Part shown: positions 52,410 to 61,113 of the stretch, piece by piece
How the letters are laid out: each line of letters starts with the position of its first letter
Numbering within the stretch: position 1 is the first letter of the stretch
Assembly (NCBI GenBank): GCA_046347015.1
Contig: JAXMHA010000006.1
Span: 62,001-126,000, forward strand
DNA length: 64,000 nucleotides
Origin: Dokdonella_A sp046347015
GTDB lineage: Bacteria; Pseudomonadota; Gammaproteobacteria; Xanthomonadales; Rhodanobacteraceae
Direction of reading: 5' to 3'
The notes under the pieces: generated by a model
What the model was told of the DNA's origin: nothing
Databases searched by the model: none
What the model saw: the letters and a program-made list of their open reading frames with translations, nothing else
Program-made: the position numbers and the translations under genes

Positions 52410-53860
52410 CGCGGTTTGCCCTCTTTGGACGCGGGTGATGCCGGAGTCGCCACGGCGGATGCCGGTGCCGCAGCCGGTGGGCTGGCGGTGGTTCCGGAGG
52501 CGGCGACCGTGACCGCCTGCCGGGACAACAGGCGGTTGCCGGAGTCGCGCGCCGTCAGGGTGTACTGGCCCGGCCGGAGGTACAGCTCGGACTTCACCGT
52601 CACCGGACCCTGCACGATGCGTTCCTCGAGTGGCGCACCACTCGGCGCGATCCTGAGCACGAGGCGGTCGGCCGGGATGGCCTTGTCGCTTTCGTCCGCG
52701 TAGCGTGCCTCGACCAGGCACGGGAAGGCCTTGTTGCAGAGGTCGGCGGTCACCGTGTAGGGAACGCGCAGGCCGCCGATCGTGAGCCAGGTCGGGCGTC
52801 CATCCTCCAGCACGTCGGGTGGAAAGACCACGCTGGCGTCGTAGGCGCCGGGCTTCAGCGACCACGGCTTGCCGTCCTTGCCGATGAACACGATCGGTTG
52901 CGCCGGTTTCAGCGCGTCGATGATCTGGCGATAGTAGGGATGGTTCTCGCCGCCGGCCGGATGCTCGATCAGCATCGTTTGCTCGATCGTGAGCGGATCG
53001 ATGTGGGTCAGGTCGCGGAAGTGCTGCGCCATGCTGCGCCCGCCGAGGTAACGGCCGCGCTCCTGGATATGCGCGTAACCGGCATCGACGACGAGGCGCG
53101 CGGCCGGATCGTTCTTGAACACCCGCTCGTAGAGGTTCTTCGCCTGTGCGTATTCCCGCACGTCGCCGTTGCCGGGTTGGTCGCTCTCGTAGGCGACGAC
53201 CTTGAAGCCGAGCTTCAGCGCCGTCCGCACCAGTTCCGCGCAGATCGGCTCCTCGGTGTAGAAGCCGCTGCCGTCGATCGGGTACCCGCGCTTCTGCAGG
53301 CTCTGGTCGGAGTCGTACAGCGTTTCGGCCGCGAAGGTATTGAAGCCCTCGGCACGGAGTTTCGCCAGCGCTTCCAGCGTGACGGTGCGCGTCAGCGGGA
53401 TGTTGTGGGCCTCGTTGAAGAATACGGCCTTCTGGCCACGGGCGAGCGCGACGATGGCGTCGACCGCGGGCTTCGCGGCGTAGCCGCCCGTGAGTGGCGA
53501 TGGGGCATCACCGGATGCGGCCACCTCGCGGATCGAGTACGTCGCCATCGCCGCCGGGTAGTCGCCGACGAACGACTGGTACCAGCTGAGGTATTGCCCG
53601 AACACGATCCGGAACGCGCGGTCGCGGCTGGACCGGTAGGCCTGCTGCATCGACTCGAGTTGCGCGAGCAGGCCGTCGAGCTGCAACGCCTGCTGATAGA
53701 CGCGCTCCGATTCGCGAAACGCGACAAGCTGCTGCTGGTGCCACTGATAGGGCGTCAGTGCCGACGACGCTGAGGGTGAAGCGGTTTCATCGATGCCGAA
53801 CGCCGCCGGTGCGGCGACGGCGAGGAGGGCGGCAATCACGGTGGCCAAGGTGCATTTCAT
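52406..53860 (-). CDS. Secreted TIKI/ChaN/erythromycin-esterase-like protein
   Basis: A 484-residue protein with a signal peptide (KCTLATVIAALLAVAAPAAFG). A core of about 230 residues has an FFNEAHNIPLTRTVTLEALAKL block, then FAAETLY, AYESD and DAGYAHIQERG; the E-x-H, E and D/H pattern resembles the metal-binding EreA/ChaN/TIKI-like fold. The C-terminal 130 residues are beta-rich (VVFPPDVLEDGRPTWLTIGG; IVQGPVTVKSELYLRPGQYTLTA) and the end is a Pro/Ala linker. Predicted periplasmic or lipid-free secreted. The link to the aminomuconate pathway is not clear; it lies inside the cluster and overlaps the RidA gene. Family call tentative. Confidence 0.65.
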   Translation of the reverse strand: MKCTLATVIAALLAVAAPAAFGIDETASPSASSALTPYQWHQQQLVAFRESERVYQQALQLDGLLAQLESMQQAYRSSRDRAFRIVFGQYLSWYQSFVGDYPAAMATYSIREVAASGDAPSPLTGGYAAKPAVDAIVALARGQKAVFFNEAHNIPLTRTVTLEALAKLRAEGFNTFAAETLYDSDQSLQKRGYPIDGSGFYTEEPICAELVRTALKLGFKVVAYESDQPGNGDVREYAQAKNLYERVFKNDPAARLVVDAGYAHIQERGRYLGGRSMAQHFRDLTHIDPLTIEQTMLIEHPAGGENHPYYRQIIDALKPAQPIVFIGKDGKPWSLKPGAYDASVVFPPDVLEDGRPTWLTIGGLRVPYTVTADLCNKAFPCLVEARYADESDKAIPADRLVLRIAPSGAPLEERIVQGPVTVKSELYLRPGQYTLTARDSGNRLLSRQAVTVAASGTTASPPAAAPASAVATPASPASKEGKPR

Positions 53861-53954
53861 GCGCGCATCATCGTCTGTTCGATACTGGCGGGGAAGCGCC
53901 GGCCGCGCGGCCCGCCACCGGCTTCGACCCCGGCGTCGCCGCCGCGGTTCCGCG

Positions 53955-55418
53955 TCATGCGCGTTCGATCGCAACGCAGACGTTCTTCGGTTCGGTGAAG
54001 AATCGCAGCGCCTCGACGCCGCCTTCGCGGCCGTGGCCCGACTGCTTGACGCCGCCGAACGGCGTCCGCAGGTCGCGCAGCAGCCAGCAGTTGACCCAGA
54101 CGATGCCGAATTCGAGTCGCGCGGAGACCCGGTGCGCGCGGCCGAGGTTCGACGTCCACACCGACGCCGCGAGGCCGTAGCGGGTGCCGTTGGCGAGTGC
54201 CACGGCCTCGTCGTCGCCATCGAAGGGCATCAGCGTGACGACCGGGCCGAAGATTTCCTCCTGGTTCGTCGCACAGTCATTGCCGAGGCCTTCGATGACG
54301 GTCGGTGCGACGAACCAGCCGTTCGCGCAGCGGCCCGGCGGGTGCAGGGCCTCGCCGCCGCACAGGACGCTTCCGCCTTCGGCGCGCGCGCGTTCGATGC
54401 AGCCGGTGACCTTGTCGAAGTGGGCCGCTGACACCAGCGCGCCGAGGTCGCTTGCCGGATCCGAGGGATCGCCGACCCGCAGTGCCCGCACGCGTTCGAG
54501 GTAACGGCGCCGGAACGATTCGAGGATCGGGCGCTCGACCAGCAGCCGCGAGCCGCAGAGGCAAATCTCGCCCTGGTTGGAGAATCCCGAGCGGACGATC
54601 GTGTCGAGGTTCGCGTCGGAGAGCTCGGCGTCGGCGAACACGATCGCCGGGTTCTTGCCGCCCATCTCGAGCGACACCTTGCGGAACGTCCGCGCGGCAA
54701 TCGCCGCGATCGCGGCGCCGGTCCGCGTCGAGCCGGTGAACGACACCGCGGCGATGTCCGGGTGCGCGACCAGCGGTTCGCCGGCGCCGGCGCCGGTGCC
54801 GTGCACGATGTTCAGCACGCCGGGCGGAAACCCGGCTTCGATCGACAGCTCGCCGAGCCGCGCAGCGGTGGCCGGCGTGATTTCGGATGGCTTGGCGACG
54901 ACCGTGTTGCCGGCTGCGAGCGCCGGCGCGATTTTCCACGTGAACAGGTAAAGCGGGAGGTTCCACGGCGAAATGCAGCCGACGGCGCCGAGCGGTTGGC
55001 GCAACGTGTAGTTGACCGCTTGTTCACCGGTCACGTGGGCTTCGCTTGGCCACTGGGTGATTGCCGCGGCGAAGAACTTGAGGTTCGCGATCGCGCGCGG
55101 GATGTCGACGCGCCGCGCCAGTGCGACCGGCTTGCCGGAATCACGCGATTCGAGCGCCGCCAGCGCATCGAAGTCCCGTTCGACGAGGGCGGCAAGGCGT
55201 TCGAGCCGCGCAGCGCGTGCATCCTCCGGCGTCGTGCTCCAGGCGGGAAATGCGCGGCGGGCGGCGGCAACGGCCAAGTCGACGTCCCCGGCGTCGGAAT
55301 CCGGGCAGCGGGCATACGGCGCTCCGATGGCCGGTTCGAAGACGTCCAGCCAACGGCCCGAAACCGCCGGTTGCAAGCGACCGTCGATGCAGTTCGCGAA
55401 TGTGATGGGTGCCGCCAC
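53955..55418 (-). CDS. 2-aminomuconate 6-semialdehyde dehydrogenase (ALDH8-like)
   Basis: A 487-residue aldehyde dehydrogenase. It has the cofactor-site SFTGSTRTG, Glu251 in LEMGGKNP, catalytic Cys286 in NQGEICLCGSR and PFGGVKQSGHGREG. Its sequence, especially DIPRAIANLKFFAAAI, GCISPWNLPLYLFTWKIAPALAAGNT and the NQGEICLC block, closely follows ALDH8A1 and bacterial 2-hydroxy/2-aminomuconate semialdehyde dehydrogenases. It oxidises 2-aminomuconate semialdehyde with NAD. GTG at 55418 is chosen since homologues begin near ITFANCIDG; upstream frame residues are not conserved. It is the first gene of the leftward cluster, divergent from pgk. Confidence 0.92.
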   Translation of the reverse strand: MAAPITFANCIDGRLQPAVSGRWLDVFEPAIGAPYARCPDSDAGDVDLAVAAARRAFPAWSTTPEDARAARLERLAALVERDFDALAALESRDSGKPVALARRVDIPRAIANLKFFAAAITQWPSEAHVTGEQAVNYTLRQPLGAVGCISPWNLPLYLFTWKIAPALAAGNTVVAKPSEITPATAARLGELSIEAGFPPGVLNIVHGTGAGAGEPLVAHPDIAAVSFTGSTRTGAAIAAIAARTFRKVSLEMGGKNPAIVFADAELSDANLDTIVRSGFSNQGEICLCGSRLLVERPILESFRRRYLERVRALRVGDPSDPASDLGALVSAAHFDKVTGCIERARAEGGSVLCGGEALHPPGRCANGWFVAPTVIEGLGNDCATNQEEIFGPVVTLMPFDGDDEAVALANGTRYGLAASVWTSNLGRAHRVSARLEFGIVWVNCWLLRDLRTPFGGVKQSGHGREGGVEALRFFTEPKNVCVAIERA

Positions 55419-55558
55419 CGGCCGAGCATAGCGCCACCCCGTACGCCCCGGAACCGTGCCATCGGTTGATCCAGCGCATGGCACAATCGGGCGCGGGCCG
55501 ATCCAATGCAGCCTCACGTTGGCGGACGCCCACCACTGTCCATCCCCGGGGAAGCGCC

Positions 55559-56731
55559 ATGGCCATCCTCCGCATGACCGATCTCGATCTCGCCGGCAAG
55601 CGCGTGCTGGTCCGCGAAGACCTGAACGTGCCGATCAAGGACGGCCAGGTCACGTCCGACGCCCGCATCGCCGCCGCGTTGCCGACCCTGAAGCTGGCAC
55701 TCGAGGCGGGTGCGGCGGTGATGGTCATGTCGCATCTCGGCCGGCCGAGCGAAGGCCAGTGGAGCGAGGCGGACTCGCTGGCGCCGGTGGCCGCGCGGCT
55801 CTCGCGCCTGCTCGGCCGCGAAGTGCCGCTGGTCCGCGACTGGGTCGACGGTGTCGACGTCGCGCCGGGGAAACTGGCGTTGCTGGAGAACTGCCGGATG
55901 AATCCCGGCGAGGCGAAGGACGACGAGGCCCTGGCGCGGAAGTACGCCGCCCTGTGCGACGTGTTCGTCATGGATGCGTTCGGCACCGCGCATCGGGCGC
56001 AAGCCTCCACGCACGGCGTGATCCGCGCGGCGAAGGTCGCCTGCGGCGGACCGCTGTTGATGGCCGAGATCGACGCGCTGTCGCACGCGCTCGAAGCGCC
56101 ACGCCGGCCGTTGCTGGCCATCGTCGCCGGCTCGAAGGTGTCGACGAAGCTCGAGTTGCTGCAGAACCTGGTGCAGAAAGTCGACCAGTTGATCGTCGGC
56201 GGCGGCATCGCCAACACGTTCATCGCCGCAGCCGGCCATGAAGTCGGCAAGTCGCTGTGCGAGGCGGACCTTGCCGATACGGCGCGCGACGTGATGCAGG
56301 CGGCCAAGGCGCGTGGCACCGAAGTGCCGATCCCGCGCGACGTCGTGGTGGCGCCGGAGTTCGCGGAGACGGCGCCGGCGACGGTCAAGAAGGTCAGTGC
56401 CGTCGGCGAGGACGACATGATCCTCGACATCGGCCCCGAGACGGCGGCGCGCTACGCAAGGATGGCGGCCAAGGCCGGCACGATCGTCTGGAACGGACCG
56501 GTTGGCGTGTTCGAATTCGACGCTTTCGGGCACGGCACCGAGGTGTTGGCGAAGGCGATCGCGGACTCGCCGGCCTTCTCGATCGCGGGAGGCGGCGATA
56601 CGCTGGCGGCCATCGCGAAGTACGGCGTCGCGGATCGCATTTCGTACGTGTCGACGGGCGGTGGTGCCTTCCTCGAGTTCCTCGAGGGCAAAGTGCTGCC
56701 GGCCGTGGCGGCGCTGGAGGCCCGCGGCTGA
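55559..56731 (+). CDS. pgk: Phosphoglycerate kinase
   Basis: A 390-residue glycolytic enzyme that makes ATP from 1,3-bisphosphoglycerate. Landmarks: VLVREDLNVPIKDGQVTSDARI, VMSHLGRPSEG, AVAGSKVSTKLELLQN-type hinge, KAGTIVWNGPVGVFE and IAGGGDTLAAI with the C-terminal nucleotide site STGGGAFLEFLEG. Length is normal. The ATG at 55559 gives the expected MAILRMTDLDLAGKRV start. A TGGCACAAT box about 80 bp upstream may serve as -10. Followed 65 bp later by pyk. Confidence 0.97.
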   Translation: MAILRMTDLDLAGKRVLVREDLNVPIKDGQVTSDARIAAALPTLKLALEAGAAVMVMSHLGRPSEGQWSEADSLAPVAARLSRLLGREVPLVRDWVDGVDVAPGKLALLENCRMNPGEAKDDEALARKYAALCDVFVMDAFGTAHRAQASTHGVIRAAKVACGGPLLMAEIDALSHALEAPRRPLLAIVAGSKVSTKLELLQNLVQKVDQLIVGGGIANTFIAAAGHEVGKSLCEADLADTARDVMQAAKARGTEVPIPRDVVVAPEFAETAPATVKKVSAVGEDDMILDIGPETAARYARMAAKAGTIVWNGPVGVFEFDAFGHGTEVLAKAIADSPAFSIAGGGDTLAAIAKYGVADRISYVSTGGGAFLEFLEGKVLPAVAALEARG

Positions 56732-56796
56732 CGCACGCCTGCGACGGGCGCATCCGTGTGCCACCATGACGGCTCGCCCGCCATTGGCACGGGGCC

Positions 56797-58263
56797 ATGT
56801 CGACACAACTTCGGCGCACCAAGATCATCGCGACACTCGGTCCGGCGACGGACGCGCCCGGCATGTTGCGCCGCGTGCTGGCCGAAGGCGCCGACGTGGT
56901 TCGCCTCAACCTGTCGCACGGGTCGGCCGACGACCACCGCCGGCGTGCGCGCGAGGCGCTCGACACCGCGGCGGAACTCGGCCGGGAAGTCGGCCTGCTG
57001 GCCGACCTGCAAGGGCCGAAGATCCGGATCGAGCGATTTGCCGCGGGCCCGGTCCAGCTCGAGGCCGGTGCGCGGTTCGTGCTCGACTGCCGCCCCGATG
57101 CACCGGCGGGTGACGCCGCGCGCGTCGGCGTCAGCTATGCCGGGCTTCCCGGGGACGTCAAGCCGGGCGACGTGTTGTTGCTGGACGATGGTCTGATCAC
57201 GCTGGCGGTCGACGCGGTCGCCGGACCCGAGGTCCGCTGCACCGTCGTCAACGGCGGGCGCCTGTCCGACCGCAAGGGACTGAACCGGCAGGGCGGCGGC
57301 CTCTCCATTGCGGCGCTGTCGGACAAGGATCTCGCCGACATTGCGCTGGCGGCGTCGATCGGCGTGGACTTCCTCGCCGTGTCGTTCGTCAAGTCGGGCG
57401 CCGACCTCGAGCGCGCGCGCGCGGGCCTGGCCACGGCCGGCAGCAAGGCTTCGCTGGTCGCGAAGATCGAGCGCGCCGAAGCGATCGCCAACCTCGCCGA
57501 AATCATCGATGCGGCCGACGCGGTGATGGTCGCGCGTGGTGACCTCGGCGTCGAAATCGGCGACGCGGAGCTGCCCGGCCTGCAGAAAAAGATCATCCGC
57601 GAGGCGCTGGTCCGCAATCGCGTCGTCATCACGGCGACGCAGATGATGCAGTCGATGGTCGAGGCGCCGATCCCGACGCGCGCCGAAGTGCTCGATGTCG
57701 CCAACGCGGTGATCGACGGCACCGATGCGGTCATGCTGTCGCAGGAGACGGCATCCGGGAAGCATCCGGACAAGGCGGTCGCGGCGATGCGGCGCGTCTG
57801 CCTCGGCGCGGAACTCCAGTTCGAACCGAAGGAGGACCTGAGCCCGGGCGCGCACGCGCTCGAACGGACCGACCAGGCGATCGCGATGGCCACGATGTTC
57901 CTGGCGGGCCAGGTCGGCGTGCGTGCGATCATCGCGCTGACCGAATCCGGCGCCACCGCGAAATGGTTGTCGCGCTACCGCTCGGCGGTGCCGATCTACG
58001 CGTTGACCCGGCACGCGGGTTCGCGGCGGGTGATGCTGTTGTACCGCGACGTCAACCCGATCGCGTTCGACCCGCACGGCGCCGGGCCGACGGCGGCGGG
58101 CCTCGCCGCGGTCCGGCACCTGCACAGCCTCGGCCACCTTGCCGCGGGCGACCGCGTGATCGTCACCACCGGCGATCGCACCGGCAAGCTCGGGGGCACC
58201 AACACCCTGAAGCTGCTGCGCGTCGGTGACGGGGGCGCCGCCGACGTGCTGGGGACGCTGTAG
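56797..58263 (+). CDS. pyk: Pyruvate kinase
   Basis: A 488-residue enzyme that makes pyruvate and ATP from phosphoenolpyruvate. Landmarks: RTKIIATLGPATDAPGML, the substrate-binding RLNLSHG, GLLADLQGPKIRIERF, the signature MVARGDLGVEIGDAELPGLQKKII and TQMMQSMVEAPIPTRAEVLDVANAVIDGTDAVMLSQETASGKHP. The C-terminal allosteric domain is present. The gene is in the pgk-pyk-(small protein)-fba order frequent in xanthomonads. Firm. Confidence 0.97.
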   Translation: MSTQLRRTKIIATLGPATDAPGMLRRVLAEGADVVRLNLSHGSADDHRRRAREALDTAAELGREVGLLADLQGPKIRIERFAAGPVQLEAGARFVLDCRPDAPAGDAARVGVSYAGLPGDVKPGDVLLLDDGLITLAVDAVAGPEVRCTVVNGGRLSDRKGLNRQGGGLSIAALSDKDLADIALAASIGVDFLAVSFVKSGADLERARAGLATAGSKASLVAKIERAEAIANLAEIIDAADAVMVARGDLGVEIGDAELPGLQKKIIREALVRNRVVITATQMMQSMVEAPIPTRAEVLDVANAVIDGTDAVMLSQETASGKHPDKAVAAMRRVCLGAELQFEPKEDLSPGAHALERTDQAIAMATMFLAGQVGVRAIIALTESGATAKWLSRYRSAVPIYALTRHAGSRRVMLLYRDVNPIAFDPHGAGPTAAGLAAVRHLHSLGHLAAGDRVIVTTGDRTGKLGGTNTLKLLRVGDGGAADVLGTL

Positions 58264-58324
58264 GGCGCCGCGAAGGGGGAGGATACGCTATCCTTTCGGA
58301 ACCCCCGACGCGACGGAACCGAAT

Positions 58325-58765
58325 ATGCATGGCCGATGGTTGCTCCTTCCCGCCCTTGCCATCGCCGCGGCTGTGGGCGCGCAGGACATGACGCCGCCCC
58401 GTGTCGTGCCGACCGACAAGCTCGCCGAATACTGGACGATCACCAACACGTCGGTCGACGTCGACATGCCGAATTCGGGCGTCAACCTCGACAAGCCCGG
58501 GTGTGCGACGGTGTCGTTCGTGATCGAGAAAGACGGCAGCACCAGCACGATCCGGGTGCACCGGGTGGTACCGCCCGGCGATCTCGGCAAGGTCGCGGCG
58601 AGCGAAGCGGCCAGCCTGCATTTCGCGCCGACCATGGCCAATGCCGGCCGCAGCCGCGTGATGAGCTGGCTGATCTTCCCGTTCAACCTGCCGCAGGATC
58701 CCGAAGCGCGCAAAGCCGTCATGCAGAAGTGCTACATCAAGTCACTCGACCTGACCGGCAAATGA
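58325..58765 (+). CDS. Small periplasmic protein with TonB C-terminal-like domain
   Basis: A 146-residue exported protein: signal peptide (HGRWLLLPALAIAAAVGA) and one domain whose layout resembles the TonB C-terminal fold (GCATVSFVIEKDGSTSTIRVHRVVPPGDLGKVAASEAASLHF). There is no transmembrane anchor, so it is not a true TonB energy transducer. Members of this group occur next to unrelated genes in xanthomonads and have no known role. It is placed between pyk and fba in the same direction. A TATCCT box 36 bp upstream may be a weak -10. Confidence 0.7.
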   Translation: MHGRWLLLPALAIAAAVGAQDMTPPRVVPTDKLAEYWTITNTSVDVDMPNSGVNLDKPGCATVSFVIEKDGSTSTIRVHRVVPPGDLGKVAASEAASLHFAPTMANAGRSRVMSWLIFPFNLPQDPEARKAVMQKCYIKSLDLTGK

Positions 58766-58858
58766 AGCCTCCCGCGTCCCGCGGTTCGGGAGATGGCCAG
58801 CCACCGGCACGGTGGCCGGCGAAAGGCGCGCCGGCGGGCCGGCGCCGGCGATCTGGCC

Positions 58859-58864
58859 TATAAT
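58859..58864 (+). promoter_or_regulatory. Consensus -10 box of fba
   Basis: TATAAT is a perfect -10 hexamer in a G+C-rich gap, 69 bases before the fba ATG, giving a leader of about 62 nt. No -35 box is evident at 17 bp. Confidence 0.5.
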
Positions 58865-58932
58865 CGACAGTCCACGACAGCACCGGCATCCGACGCCGGC
58901 GCGGCGTCCTGAAATCCACGGCGGAGCAAGTC

Positions 58933-59943
58933 ATGAACATCGAGCATCTCGAAGGCACGGCGCAGGCCATGGTCGCGTCGGGCAAGGGCATCATCGCGAT
59001 CGATGAATCCACCGGCACGATCAAGAAGCGCTTCGAGGCGGTCGGAGTGCCGAACACCGAGGAAAACCGCCGCGCCTATCGCGAGATGCTGCTGACGACG
59101 CCGGGCCTCTCGCAGCACATTTCCGGCGCAATCCTCTATGACGAGACGATCCGTCAGTCCACCAAGGCGGGCGTGCCGTTCACGAAGGTGATGATGGACG
59201 CGGGCATCCTGCCCGGCATCAAGGTCGATACCGGCGCGAAGGCGCTGGCCGGCTTTCCCGGCGAACTGGTCACCGAAGGCCTCGACGGGCTGCGCGAGCG
59301 CCTGGCCGAATACGCGAAGCTCGGCGCGCGCTTCGCGAAGTGGCGAGCCGTCATCACGATCGGCGAGGACACGCCGAGCGGCACCTGCATCGACGCGAAT
59401 TGCCACGCGCTGGCTCGCTATGCGGCGTTGTGCCAGGAAGCCGGCATCGTGCCGATCGTCGAACCCGAAGTACTGATGGACGGCGACCATGACATCGAGG
59501 TGTGCTACGAGGTGACCGAAGCGACGTTGCGCACCTTGTTCGGCACGCTGTACGAACACAACGTGTCGCTCGAGGACACGATCCTCAAGCCCAGCATGGT
59601 CCTGCCGGGCAAGGGTTGCGCCGAGCAGGCCGACACCGATGAGGTTGCCGAAGCGACGATCCGCTGCCTCAAGGCGTCGGTGCCGGCATCGCTGCCGGGC
59701 ATCGTGTTCCTGTCCGGCGGCCAGTCGGACGAGCAGGCCACGGCGCACCTCAACGCGATGAACCGGATGGGCCCGCACCCGTGGCCGCTGTCGTTCTCCT
59801 ATGGCCGCGCGATGCAGCAGGCGGCGCTCGCGCTGTGGGCAAAGGACATGCAGTCGAACTTCGGGCAGGCGCAGAAGATCGTCGCGGAGCGCGCGCGCGA
59901 AAATGGACTGGCCGCGCTGGGACAGTGGAAGAAGGCCGCCTGA
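58933..59943 (+). CDS. Class I fructose-bisphosphate aldolase
   Basis: A 336-residue Schiff-base aldolase of the eukaryote-like class I: GKGIIAIDESTGTIKKRF opening, ENRRAYREMLLTTPGL, GAILYDETIRQS, FAKWRAVI with the active-site Lys, VEPEVLMDGDHDIE and the LKPSMVLPG block with the Schiff-base Lys, then LSGGQSDEQAT. It cleaves fructose 1,6-bisphosphate to two triose phosphates. A GGAG ribosome site lies seven bases upstream. Most bacteria use the zinc class II enzyme; a class I enzyme next to pgk-pyk is the usual state in xanthomonads. Confidence 0.95.
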   Translation: MNIEHLEGTAQAMVASGKGIIAIDESTGTIKKRFEAVGVPNTEENRRAYREMLLTTPGLSQHISGAILYDETIRQSTKAGVPFTKVMMDAGILPGIKVDTGAKALAGFPGELVTEGLDGLRERLAEYAKLGARFAKWRAVITIGEDTPSGTCIDANCHALARYAALCQEAGIVPIVEPEVLMDGDHDIEVCYEVTEATLRTLFGTLYEHNVSLEDTILKPSMVLPGKGCAEQADTDEVAEATIRCLKASVPASLPGIVFLSGGQSDEQATAHLNAMNRMGPHPWPLSFSYGRAMQQAALALWAKDMQSNFGQAQKIVAERARENGLAALGQWKKAA

Positions 59944-59970
59944 CGCCGGCCTTCGTCGGCAATCACGAGA

Positions 59971-59998
59971 GCGAACGGGCGCTGCGGCGCCCGTTCGC
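59971..59998. terminator. Bidirectional hairpin between fba and cysK
   Basis: GCGAACGGGCGC-TGCG-GCGCCCGTTCGC is a perfect 12 bp stem with a 4-base loop between convergent genes. It has no T run on either side, but its position and stability make a shared transcription stop likely. Confidence 0.6.
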
Positions 59999-60018
59999 AT
60001 GTCCGCTGTCAGGAAGGC

Positions 60019-60975
60019 TCAGCCGAGCGACGCCAGCCATTCATCGTCCGATCCCTCCGCGACGCCTTCCATCAGGAACGTCGACAGGTACCGTTCGCCG
60101 GTATCGGGCAGCATGGCCAGCACCACCGATCCCGGCGCCGCCGCCTTCGCGACCGCGAGCGCCGCGGCGACCGTCGCCCCCGACGAGATGCCGGCGAAAA
60201 TGCCTTCCTCGGTGGCGAGGCGCCGCGCGGTGTCGCGCGCCACGACGTCGCCGACGCGCTCGATGCGATGCGCCACCTCGCGGTTCAGCACGTCAGGAAT
60301 GAGGTCCGGTGTCCAGCCCTGGATCTTGTGCGGCTTCCACTCCTGTCCCGACAACATCGCCGCGCCTTCGGGTTCGGCTGCGACGATGGTGACTTCCGGG
60401 CGCGCCAACCGCAGCATTTCGCCGACACCGGTCAGCGTGCCGCCGGTGCCCCAGCCGGTCACGAAGAAATCGAGGCGCCGGCCAGCGTAGTCGCGAAGGA
60501 TTTCGGCCGCGGTCGTGTTGCGATGCCACGCCGGGTTGGCGGGATTCTGGAACTGGCGGGTGAGGAACCAGCCATGCTTCTTCGCGAGTTCCTCGGCCCG
60601 GCGCACCATGCCGGTGCCGCGCTCCGCGGCCGGCGTCAGGATCACGCGCGCACCATACGCCCGCATGAGCTTGCGCCGCTCGATCGAGAACGTCTCGGTC
60701 ATGACCGCGACGAACCGGTAGCCGCGCGCGGCGCAGATCATGGCCAGCGCGACACCGGTGTTGCCCGAGGTGGCTTCGACGATCGTGTCGCCGGGCTTCA
60801 ACTGGCCGCGGCGCTCCGCGTCGAGGATCACTGCAATCGCGAGGCGGTCCTTGACCGAACCGCCGGGGTTGAATGATTCGACCTTGACATGCAGTTCCGT
60901 AGGCGCGGGCGCCATGCGGCGCAGGCGGACGATCGGCGTGTTGCCGATGGTATCGACGATGGAGTCGTGGATCAT
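60019..60975 (-). CDS. cysK: Cysteine synthase A
   Basis: A 318-residue PLP enzyme that makes cysteine from O-acetylserine and sulfide. Landmarks: IGNTPIVRLRRM, SFNPGGSVKDR with the PLP Lys42, EATSGNTGVALAM, TGWGTGGTLTGVGEML and EEGIFAGISSGATVAAAL, then LPDTGERYLST. It fits CysK better than CysM by sequence style. Some related enzymes use other acceptors. A GAGG site precedes the ATG. It converges on fba through the hairpin at 59971. Confidence 0.92.
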   Translation of the reverse strand: MIHDSIVDTIGNTPIVRLRRMAPAPTELHVKVESFNPGGSVKDRLAIAVILDAERRGQLKPGDTIVEATSGNTGVALAMICAARGYRFVAVMTETFSIERRKLMRAYGARVILTPAAERGTGMVRRAEELAKKHGWFLTRQFQNPANPAWHRNTTAAEILRDYAGRRLDFFVTGWGTGGTLTGVGEMLRLARPEVTIVAAEPEGAAMLSGQEWKPHKIQGWTPDLIPDVLNREVAHRIERVGDVVARDTARRLATEEGIFAGISSGATVAAALAVAKAAAPGSVVLAMLPDTGERYLSTFLMEGVAEGSDDEWLASLG

Positions 60976-61113
60976 CGGTGTGTCCTCGGGGGGTGTCGGC
61001 GCCGGGGCCGCGAGTCGAGCGGCTGAAGCGTCGCGCGTGGCGACTCGAACTTCCGACAGCGACTGGCCGGACCAATCGTACCGCGGTTCGCGAGAAGCCA
61101 GCGTGAAATACCG

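Noticed and set aside
60019..60975. Cystathionine beta-synthase as the identity of the PLP enzyme
   Set aside because: There is no C-terminal CBS pair or heme domain, and the length and motifs fit cysteine synthase.
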